37,742 bases of DNA. It comes from an uncultured Allobaculum sp. (GTDB lineage: Bacteria; Bacillota_I; Bacilli_A; Erysipelotrichales; Erysipelotrichaceae). The position numbers were made by a program, and so were the translations under genes. The stretch covers positions 1 through 37,742 of the forward strand of contig CAJTVE010000026.1 in NCBI GenBank assembly GCA_910579655.1, written 5' to 3'. This document shows positions 17,325-24,347 of this stretch, piece by piece. Each line of letters opens with the position of its first letter. The stretch's first letter is position 1. The notes under the pieces were generated by a model. It searched no databases and was not told where the DNA came from. It saw nothing but the letters and a program-made list of their open reading frames with translations.

Positions 17325-17645
17325 ACAAAAACAAGCATCTGCCTTCATGTGATCTTCGTTACATTGACTCCAATGAGAAATTCAGGCGAGAAATTTCAAC
17401 AGGAAATCAGGAAAGTCTGAAAGGGTACCCAACGGTGCCTTGGTCATGAAATGAGGCGGATACATTTCAATTTTGCTAAACAACGAAGAGAACGTTTTGG
17501 TCAACAGGCCGAATGGTCTTTTCAAACGAATTCGCTCCTGACTGTATGAATGTCTTCTTCATTCGGAGTGTCCGTTCTGGATGCCGGGATTGGAATTTTA
17601 GGGAGCGATTGATCATGAATTGAATTTGGAAGGGGAGTTTGAACA
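17325..17645. other. Gap between EIID and a small membrane protein gene
   Basis: A 321-bp stretch with no convincing gene and no intrinsic terminator. A small GAATG/CATTC hairpin near 17546-17562 lacks a T-run. The small membrane protein may therefore belong to the PTS transcript. Confidence 0.45.
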
Positions 17646-17912
17646 ATGTTGAGTCCACAACAGATCAGACAGCAGTTTGTTACACAGACAACACTCTACA
17701 ACCGGCTTAAAAAATGGCTGGCAAATACAATGATATTGTCTTCCTTTTTCATCAGCCTGGCTCTCTTCTTCAGATCTGTTCCCTGGGTTGTCTGGCCGGC
17801 CTGTATTCTGTTTGCCTGCAGCGTAGCAGCAGTCCTCACAATTGGTCTGGCTTTAAAACGGGGAAAAGACAATCTTGACAAGCTGCTTCTCCTTCTGAAT
17901 CAAGAGGCATAA
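17646..17912 (+). CDS. Small two-helix membrane protein of unknown function
   Basis: An 88-residue protein with two hydrophobic segments (about 27-43, ANTMILSSFFISLALFF, and 48-70) flanked by basic residues, and a C-terminal amphipathic end (KRGKDNLDKLLLLLNQEA). AAGGGGAG before ATG 17646 is a good ribosome site, and a strong terminator follows within 15 bp, so the gene is real. I do not recognise a family. It lies behind the PTS operon and no transcription stop is visible between them, so a link to the transporter is possible but unproven. Confidence 0.72.
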   Translation: MLSPQQIRQQFVTQTTLYNRLKKWLANTMILSSFFISLALFFRSVPWVVWPACILFACSVAAVLTIGLALKRGKDNLDKLLLLLNQEA

Positions 17913-17926
17913 TTCCTGCCATGCCG

Positions 17927-17966
17927 AAATCCATCCGGATCCACCTGATTCGGATGGATTTTTTTG
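17927..17966 (+). terminator. Terminator after the small membrane protein gene
   Basis: AAATCCATCCG (17927-17937) pairs perfectly with CGGATGGATTT (17951-17961), then a T-run to about 17966. Confidence 0.9.
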
Positions 17967-18207
17967 CAGAAATCTCACTCAGGCCAGAAGATCTGTTTTA
18001 GTAACAAACGATAAACAGACAAAGCAGGAAAGAATTGTTGCTTTAGAAAAATCGGAATTTTCCTCAAAGGACAGACTGCACGAAAAGCTGAAATTTCAGA
18101 CCAGGAAAAAAAGCAGTGATAGTCATGGCCGAAATGAGAGCTGGGCACTTCCTGTAGAGTCTTACCGAGATTGATTTCTATCCTGATAAGTAAATCAGGC
18201 GTTAGAA

Positions 18208-18428
18208 TTGTCATTGAATTCAATTTTGTTAAGATGATATCAGTTAAACAGTCTGGATGACTCGATAACAGGCTGCGCTTTTTGTTGCCGCAAAAGCAAT
18301 AACTATTTATTTCTGGCAAGCTGACGATGATTCCCTCATCATCTGTCAAAAATCCCTCAAATCCTTTACCGCAAGGTAAGGCCCGCTACGGTTCCATTGA
18401 TGAAGACTCCTGATGTGGAGCCTTTTTT
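18208..18428 (+). ncRNA. Candidate intergenic small RNA with its own promoter and terminator
   Basis: A promoter-like pair, TTGTCA (18208-18213), 16-nt spacer and TAAGAT (18230-18235), is followed about 155 bp later by a terminator hairpin, GGTTCCA (18390-18396) with TGGAGCC (18416-18422) and a run of six Ts. A TTACC-gcaa-GGTAA hairpin lies in between (about 18366-18380). No open frame with a ribosome site is present on the + strand. The transcript would be about 185 nt. It matches no RNA family I know. Confidence 0.35.
18390..18428 (+). terminator. Intrinsic terminator without an obvious gene upstream
   Basis: GGTTCCA/TGGAGCC stem (one G-T pair) with a T-run 18423-18428. The nearest + gene ends at 17912 and already has its own terminator, which supports a separate short transcript here. 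Confidence 0.65.
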
Positions 18429-18757
18429 ATTTTGTTTTCCGCCGGTTTAACGGCTTGTGGAATCGTCACCGAATTTCTCCATCCCGCTGCGTCTGTTCCC
18501 ATCTTTTCTGCGCTTTTCGTCCTGGTTTTTGCATGCTTCAGCTCATCTTTCCTCGTTTTTCTTTCCTGGCCTTTCTTTCTAAGATCACATCAAGTCGGGT
18601 TTGTCTTTCGCGTAATGGTCTTCTTCATTATTTGATCCCTGCTTTCTTTCCATAAATATGGGTTAGAAATATGGATCAGGAAACCAGACTTGGAAAATTT
18701 CTGCTGCTTTCAGTCTGTAAACTGACCATTTTCGCGCTTTAAAAAGCCTTGAACGCC
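18429..18757. other. T-rich gap before the mscS terminator
   Basis: An 80-codon open frame at 18413-18655 is rich in F, C, H and R, has no ribosome site and overlaps the terminator; not called. Nothing else is seen. Confidence 0.5.
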
Positions 18758-18788
18758 AAAAAAAGCCACCTGTAAGAAGACAAGTGGC
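18758..18788 (-). terminator. Terminator of the MscS-type channel gene
   Basis: On the minus strand, GCCACTTG (18788-18781) pairs with CAGGTGGC (18772-18765) and is followed by seven Ts (18764-18758). It lies about 90 bp past the stop. Confidence 0.88.
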
Positions 18789-18878
18789 AACGGAAGAGAT
18801 GGCGTGCTGAGAGGGCAGGGCGATCCCTGAAGAGCGTCCTTCAATTTCTGGCCTGATCTTTGATTGAAAAGAATCCGA

Positions 18879-20306
18879 TCAGGATGAAGTGTTTTGGTCT
18901 GGATGAACATCAGTCCTCTTGCTTTGGGGCTGGTCCATGGAGGAAGCAGCAGACGAAGAGGATTGTGGAGAGGCGGCCAAAGACTTTTCAGAAGTCTTTG
19001 TTTCGACAGCATTCTGCAAGGAAGCTGATGAAGAACTGGCTTCAGGCTGCAAAGCCGGATCCACTGAAACTGGAATGGACGGAATACGATCGGGTTCTGG
19101 GCTGATGGAATCGGCGGTTTTCAGGTTTGCAGAAGCTGGATTTAAAGCCGTCGTGGCGGAGGGGAAGCTTTGCGCGGTTTCTGTACTGGAAGCCTGTTTT
19201 GGATTAGAAGTCTGGCTGGTCAGTTGAGACGTGTCGGCAAAAGCAGGCTGGCAATCGTCAGTACTGGTATATTTTTCGTTTTCCTCCAGTTCATGTTCCC
19301 GGATTTTATCTTCGATTGTGCGGATGGGGTGGAGAAAGGGTTCAAGCGGCAGGGAAAGATCTTCTTTGAGTTTATCTTCCAGATCTTTAACCTTACTGGC
19401 TTCAGGAACAGGCTGTGGAATCGGAGCCTGGATGCTGGCTGGTTCAGGCAGGTCAGCCAGGTCAACCCCGGCTGCTTTGGTATTGATATCCTTCTGATTG
19501 ACTACTGTTTCTGGAATATCGTTGACCAGCTTCACGACCTCAGTATCCGTTTCGCCATGCTGGAAATAGGGAAGACCACGAGAAAGTTCCTGATAGACCA
19601 GATTTTTGCAGACTTCCATCTGGCTGACCAAAACGAAGCCGATGACTTTCATTTCTACCCCGCTGCTGGTCATATTGGTGACCAGCACATCGACGGGTTT
19701 ATCTTTGATGAAATAGGGATTGTCCTTCATCAGACTCAGAGCCCGCTTGCGAACCTGTTCATAATCCATGCCGATTGGCAGGACAAATGGAATTTTAAGG
19801 CGCAAGGCCGGATATTTTGAATAGTTGATAATCATGTCCTCTACGATTGTGGAGTTAGGAATAACAATTTCTTTGCCATTATCGGTTCGAATGGTAATAA
19901 ACATTAACTCAATGGCCGTTACGACTCCGCGATGACTGGCAACTTTGATATAATCGCCAACGTTGAACGGTTTTGTGATCAGAATCTGGATTCCTCCGGC
20001 CACGTTGGCCATATTGCCTTTTAAGGCCAGTGCAACGCCAAGACCCAATGCAGAGATCAAAGCAATTACACTGTTCATTTTCACACCAAAAGCTTCAGCG
20101 GCCATGATCAGGGAAATGGCAATGATCAACATATTGGCTGCCGATCCAATGAAAGTCATCAACCCCTTATTTGCGGACTTTCTTGACATCCGAACGATCA
20201 GACGTTTGATCCACGGTCCAACAATCACGCCAAAAAGGACTTCCACGATTGGAATCCAGATGGTGGTTAAAAACTGAAGAATATCTTTACTGATGTCTTG
20301 TGACAT
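18879..20306 (-). CDS. MscS-family mechanosensitive channel with long disordered C-terminal tail
   Basis: A 475-residue channel that opens on membrane tension and protects against osmotic downshock. About three N-terminal membrane helices lead to the pore helix signature GLGVALALKGNMANVAGGIQ, followed by ILITKPFNVGDYIKV and the beta domain (VTAIELMFITIRTDNGKEIV, VIPNSTI). The vestibule ends near residue 265. The last 190-200 residues are low-complexity, rich in S, T, A, P, E and Q, which is far longer than the roughly 280-residue E. coli MscS. AGGGGG before the ATG at 20304-20306 is a good ribosome site. It is a single-gene unit. Confidence 0.93.
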   Translation of the reverse strand: MSQDISKDILQFLTTIWIPIVEVLFGVIVGPWIKRLIVRMSRKSANKGLMTFIGSAANMLIIAISLIMAAEAFGVKMNSVIALISALGLGVALALKGNMANVAGGIQILITKPFNVGDYIKVASHRGVVTAIELMFITIRTDNGKEIVIPNSTIVEDMIINYSKYPALRLKIPFVLPIGMDYEQVRKRALSLMKDNPYFIKDKPVDVLVTNMTSSGVEMKVIGFVLVSQMEVCKNLVYQELSRGLPYFQHGETDTEVVKLVNDIPETVVNQKDINTKAAGVDLADLPEPASIQAPIPQPVPEASKVKDLEDKLKEDLSLPLEPFLHPIRTIEDKIREHELEENEKYTSTDDCQPAFADTSQLTSQTSNPKQASSTETAQSFPSATTALNPASANLKTADSISPEPDRIPSIPVSVDPALQPEASSSSASLQNAVETKTSEKSLAASPQSSSSAASSMDQPQSKRTDVHPDQNTSS

Positions 20307-21763
20307 AAAATCCCCCTGTTTGCGAATACAGTTTCAATTTAATTGTAGACAGAACCTTCTTTTGGGGGATTGACTTGACCGGGATTCCTGAAATATGCAA
20401 ATATCAATATCGACCAGATTTCTGCTCGTTTTCTTTACGGATAAAAGCGCACAGGCAAGAGGACCGCAATGTTATCGATCACTTTCTGGCTGGTGAAACT
20501 TTCTGGTCAAGGTACAGATTCAGAAAATAAAGCCAGAATCAGTCTGTTCATAAAAAGATGGGCAGGCAATTGACAGGCAATCGAAATGATCTGTTGAGAG
20601 AAAATCAAAACCAGGAAATTGAGCAGCCAGACCTTATTCACGCACCCTCATGCTTTCAGGCAGGAAAAAGAGGTGTCTATAAAAAAAGGCAGAACTGAAC
20701 TGAGTCGGTCTTTAGGCAGATGGCCAATTCAAATGAAAAACGATCAGTTTGAATCGATCATCTCGAACAGAGAGAATAAAGACAGAAAAATTCCCGGCCT
20801 AATGAAATCAGTCTTTCTTCTTTGTCTCTTCTTCCTGACCAAAATCAAGTTCAACCGGAGGATAAAGCAGAATATACATTTTCAGAAATGGTAATTTTAA
20901 ATTTGAAGCAAAGAGAGATAAATAATAGAGATTTTTCTTTGATTAATTTCGTATAGGGGATGGTTTTCTATAGGAAAAAGGCACATATAAAATATAAATA
21001 AAAATTTTATACAAGATCTCACCTGATGGCAATTTTGAATTTCGAGGATTTGCCAGAATTTCGAAAAAATACCAAAAAACAATGCACTTTTAAAAATGTA
21101 TAAAAAAGTGATTAAACATGATCAGAAAAACGTTTTAACAAAAGCTATGGGATATATCCATCTGATTGAGATAAGCGTATAAACAACTTTGATTCTCTAG
21201 GGAATAGTTGCTTTTTCTAATCCTTTGAGCTTTACTTTAAGTGAAAACAAAGGTCATACTAATTGCCGGATCTGTCGATTTCATTAGTGTAAAAATCGAA
21301 ATAATACAGCGCGTCCCGGTCAGGTTCAGGGTCAGGCAGTCCCGTGGTCAGAACCAGTGGTCTGGAGGGATCGGGAAGGGAATGTATTATTCTGAATGCA
21401 TATTTGTGAATATATGGACAGACAAATCCATATTCACCAGCTTGATTCCATGTGATTGAACGATTATGAAGACCGGGAGGGAGAGAACAGAAGTCTCAAA
21501 GAAGAGATAGCAATTAATATTCCTTGTACATAAAAGGGAATCATCTTATCCTTGAAGATTTCAAATCATCTAACAAAAACATGCAAAAAATCCATATTTT
21601 TTAAAAAATCGCATTTCATCGCATTCATTGACAGAAAATCTGCCTATAATGAAAATGTGAATTGTGAATAACTCGAATTTCTGGATGAAATGATCGTCCA
21701 ATCATTAAACAACCGAATGCAATTCGGTTATCATCCCTAGATTGTCCCATGGAGGAAACGGAT
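20307..21763. other. 1.4-kb region without a convincing gene
   Basis: It turns AT-rich after about 20880. Short open frames (20619-20894, 21241-21459) start at TTG or GTG without ribosome sites and have random-looking composition. A G-rich patch with repeated GGTCAG-like words lies around 21317-21380. A TATAAT at 21645-21650 may serve the next gene, though the TTGACA at 21628-21633 is only 11 bases away and cannot be its -35 box. Confidence 0.5.
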
Positions 21764-22105
21764 ATGAGTAAAACGAACAAAATTAAAAGTCTGCTCGCGT
21801 TAAAAGGAGTAAAAAGCGTCGAATATACTCGGACTCTGGGACTCTCCAGACCCCAGGCTCTGAACACGAAATACTCCAGAGATGCCTTTTCTGGCGACGA
21901 TTTAATCCGTCTGGCGGATCTGACTGGTACCAGACTGGCTTTTATCGATCCAGCTACACGCGAACCTCTGGTTACTTTTGACCAGAATGATGTCAAGAAG
22001 GAAAAACCTGCCACCCATGCAGCGAATGAACGTTCGTCCAGACGCAACGAACAGCATGATGCTCGGATGGAGAAGATTGAAGCTGAACCCGCAAGCGCAG
22101 CTTAA
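21764..22105 (+). CDS. Small putative DNA-binding protein (HTH-like N-terminus)
   Basis: A 113-residue protein. I chose ATG 21764 because GGAGGAAACGGAT precedes it. Residues 4-65 (KIKSLLALKGVKSVEYTRTL, LSRPQALNTKYSRDAFSGDD, LIRLADLTGTRLAFID) resemble a short lambda-repressor-like helix-turn-helix: two helices, a turn rich in polar residues, then a recognition-type helix. The tail (75-113) is charged and probably disordered. Such small proteins occur as chromosomal or phage-type regulators. The fold is an inference from pattern only. Confidence 0.65.
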   Translation: MSKTNKIKSLLALKGVKSVEYTRTLGLSRPQALNTKYSRDAFSGDDLIRLADLTGTRLAFIDPATREPLVTFDQNDVKKEKPATHAANERSSRRNEQHDARMEKIEAEPASAA

Positions 22106-22117
22106 GTCAATGAATAA

Positions 22118-22146
22118 AAACCTCACCTCGATTGTGGGGTTTTTAT
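22118..22146 (+). terminator. Terminator of the small regulator gene
   Basis: AAACCTCAC (22118-22126) pairs with GTGGGGTTT (22134-22142, one G-T pair), followed by TTTTATTTT. Confidence 0.88.
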
Positions 22147-22481
22147 TTTGGCCGCCGCAGGAGCGTTTCCTTAAAGGATTGGATAAACTTATTCTTTTCG
22201 AAGACTGATAAGGCTTTCATCTGAATTGAGCTGTGATCCAGGTCTTAAAATTGTCTGCTTTTCACTCAATCCGGATCGCTTCAACGACTTTGAGAGATTG
22301 TTTTTTCATTCCAACCTGTGATAGACTCGGCTACACATCAGCAATTGATCGGATTTCGGCCTGATTGTGGGAAGCGCCTGCCCAGAAATCAGTAGAAAAT
22401 GGATTTCTTTCAGTTTTATTCGCCAGCTGAAAGAGGATGGTCAATGTTGATTTGTTACTCTGATAAGCAGGAGGAATATAC
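22147..22481. other. Intergenic region before the 45-residue protein gene
   Basis: 335 bp with no convincing gene, presumably holding the promoter of the small gene. No sharp -35/-10 pair is visible. Confidence 0.45.
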
Positions 22482-22619
22482 ATGAGAAGAAGCAGAAACT
22501 GGTTATGGCTGCTTGGCATCATGGCTGTCGTCTGGTGGCTGATCTGCGGCTGGTATCAAATCATAGGCCTGTTTGCCCGCGGCAGTGGATACAGACCCCG
22601 CAGATCCAGAAAACACTGA
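22482..22619 (+). CDS. 45-residue single-helix membrane protein
   Basis: A short gene easily missed by length cut-offs. GCAGGAGGAATATAC before ATG 22482 is an excellent ribosome site. The product starts MRRSRNWLWLLGIMAVVWWL, has one tryptophan-rich membrane helix (about 7-32) and a basic tail ending RPRRSRKH. Positive charge lies on both sides of the helix. It reads to TGA 22617-22619 and a terminator follows at 22703-22760. No family is recognised. It could be a regulatory micropeptide or stress protein. Confidence 0.65.
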   Translation: MRRSRNWLWLLGIMAVVWWLICGWYQIIGLFARGSGYRPRRSRKH

Positions 22620-22702
22620 AGGAGTCTTTGATCTCATTTCAGCCTGGAGATGCAATTTCATTAGATGGATAAACTGCCCGCTTTACACGGGCAGGCAAAG
22701 AG

Positions 22703-22760
22703 AAAACGCCAGACCGCATGGATTGATCAATTTTGACCATCCAGAAGGTTCTGGCGTTTT
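22703..22760. terminator. Bidirectional terminator shared by two converging genes
   Basis: AAAACGCCAGA (22703-22713) pairs perfectly with TCTGGCGTTTT (22750-22760), with an inner ATGG/CCAT stem. T-runs on both strands suit it to the 45-residue gene (+) and the YdcF-family gene (-). A perfect CTGCCCG/CGGGCAG hairpin lies close by at 22674-22694. Confidence 0.82.
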
Positions 22761-22773
22761 AAATTCAGATGGA

Positions 22774-23835
22774 TTAAGTACTGAAAATCAGGTTGAAGAG
22801 CGCAACAAGCAAGAACGGCGACATCAACACCAGCAGATACTTGATCTGCTTTTTTTTCGTCATGCTCAGATACGCGACAAACTCACGAAGCAAGGCATTG
22901 AGAGTGAAATACCACTTGGTTTTCGATCCATAGCCGATTGCTTTCATATGCAGCTGGCGGCTGAGCAGCAAAGCTCGAAAAACATGATAGCGGGTTGTGA
23001 CCAGGGCGGTCTTTCCATAGGGACTGGCAAATAGTTCTCTTGAAAAGATCAGGTTCTCCTGGGTGTTCTTCGATCTGGTTTCAGCGATAGTTCGATCTGG
23101 ATCTGCTCCATGATCAATCGCCCAGGCCATCATGGCCATGCCTTCCGGGATTTGTTCACCTGGACCCTGACCGCCAGACAGAATCAAAACAGCATGGGGA
23201 TTCTGTCTTTGAAGCCGAATTCCTTTTTCAATGCGTCCCTGAAGAAGCGGCGGAACAACCGTGCCAATCAGACCAGATCCCAGTACAACAATCTGATCCA
23301 GTTTTCTTCTGCGAATCGGATGAAACAGATTCACCAGTGCGGACAGGCAATAGATCGCCAGCTGAATGGAGAAGTAAGTCGTTATGATCGAAAGAATCGA
23401 TGCGATAAACCAATAGAAGGAATTATCTCCAAGTTTTTGTGCCAGCAGCGGGATAATGAACAGATCAAACAGAATCAGAGTTCCAAGCCCTAAAGACAGG
23501 CAGTTTGACCACGAAAAACCTTCACGGCGAATCAGCTTGATGCCCTCAATGATCAAAAATCCGCCCAGTGCAAACGGGAAGAACACCAGAAAGAGTAAAA
23601 AGCCCATTGCCAGAATCACCAGGAACATTGACAGCGCTTGATTGTTGACCCAGTAGTCCCTGAATCCAAACAGCAAAATGACGGCTGATAAGCCAACGCC
23701 CACCACCAGGGCAAATAAAGCTGTTCCACTCCACAGCGATCGCGGCTCAATAGCCATGACCACGATAAAGAATAACAGTCCCATAACAAATGGAAGACTG
23801 GCCAGCATCCATACAGAATCTGTAATGAAAATCAC
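22774..23835 (-). CDS. YdcF/ElyC-family (DUF218) membrane protein
   Basis: A 353-residue protein. The N-terminal half is about five membrane helices (for example FVMGLLFFIVVMAI, ALFALVVGVGLSAVILLFGF and FLLFLVFFPFALGGFLIIEG). The C-terminal half is a DUF218 domain: VVLGSGLIGTVVPPLLQGRI, ILSGGQGPGEQIPEGMAMM, AETRSKNTQENLIFS and ALVTTRYHVFRALLLS. E. coli ElyC and SanA of this family act in envelope integrity, and the chemistry is not settled. The start is a GTG (23833-23835) with GAG before it; ATG at residue 10 is an alternative. It has its own terminator and converges on the 45-residue gene. Confidence 0.88.
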   Translation of the reverse strand: MIFITDSVWMLASLPFVMGLLFFIVVMAIEPRSLWSGTALFALVVGVGLSAVILLFGFRDYWVNNQALSMFLVILAMGFLLFLVFFPFALGGFLIIEGIKLIRREGFSWSNCLSLGLGTLILFDLFIIPLLAQKLGDNSFYWFIASILSIITTYFSIQLAIYCLSALVNLFHPIRRRKLDQIVVLGSGLIGTVVPPLLQGRIEKGIRLQRQNPHAVLILSGGQGPGEQIPEGMAMMAWAIDHGADPDRTIAETRSKNTQENLIFSRELFASPYGKTALVTTRYHVFRALLLSRQLHMKAIGYGSKTKWYFTLNALLREFVAYLSMTKKKQIKYLLVLMSPFLLVALFNLIFST

Positions 23836-24179
23836 CTCACAATCGACAGATCTTGGTCTGTCTTCATTTTTTTATTGCCATAAGCGTTAATTCTTCCAAC
23901 GATTATAGACCGCAGACTTAAACAGAGTGCTTCTGTCTTTTCCAATTCATTTTCAAAATCAATCGCCTCAACCTGCTCAGGGCATCTTTTGATTTTGAAC
24001 CAGAATCAGGCGGCAGCAACGACGTTATAGTCTAATCGTAATCCACAATCTTTTCAGCAGGATTTCACCAGCCCAATAGTGACCTTACATTGATGTAATC
24101 TGGACTGCCAGAAATCTTTACAATTCCAGAGATCTACACCTACCTAAATTCAGGTCTATTGTACAGGCAGCCAAGCAAA

Positions 24180-24209
24180 AGCCCTTTGGAGATGAACATC
24201 CAAAGGGCT
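24180..24209 (-). terminator. Hairpin terminator downstream of the ABC transporter gene
   Basis: AGCCCTTTGGA (24180-24190) and TCCAAAGGGCT (24199-24209) form a perfect 11-bp stem with an 8-base loop. On the minus strand a short TTTT follows. Confidence 0.7.
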
Positions 24210-24228
24210 GACAACGATCAATAAACGA

Positions 24229-24264
24229 TAGATATAGATATAAATATAAATATAGATATAGATA
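24229..24264. repeat. Hexamer repeat TAGATA/TAAATA, six units
   Basis: Units run TAGATA, TAGATA, TAAATA, TAAATA, TAGATA, TAGATA without a break, between the ABC stop and its hairpin terminator. It is AT-only apart from four Gs and would be part of the 3' untranslated region. Confidence 0.85.
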
Positions 24265-24347
24265 TATGGATAAGAGAATAGCTAAATGTGGAAAGCTGAT
24301 TTTATTAATTCGGTGCGCATTCGTTTATGCACATGATTGGATGCACA

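Larger units (their letters stand above)
23836..24347. other. Intergenic region between the YdcF-family and ABC transporter genes
   Basis: 512 bp containing the YdcF promoter region, the ABC terminator (24180-24209) and a hexamer repeat (24229-24264). No gene is seen. Confidence 0.6.

Noticed and set aside
17975..18349. 124-codon minus-strand frame in the gap before mscS
   Set aside because: TTG start, no ribosome site, composition rich in C, F, H and L without any domain, and it overlaps the candidate small RNA.
18413..18655. 80-codon + frame after the orphan terminator
   Set aside because: It begins inside the terminator, has no ribosome site and is full of F, C, R and H as expected for random T-rich sequence.
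20619..20894. 91-codon + frame in the 1.4-kb gap
   Set aside because: TTG start without a ribosome site and no recognisable fold.
21628..21650. TTGACA followed by TATAAT, looking like a strong promoter
   Set aside because: The boxes are only 11 bases apart, too close for sigma-70-type recognition; TATAAT alone may still be used.
24229..24264. Hexamer array considered as a CRISPR or origin repeat
   Set aside because: Units are six bases long without spacers and there are no cas genes or DnaA boxes nearby.
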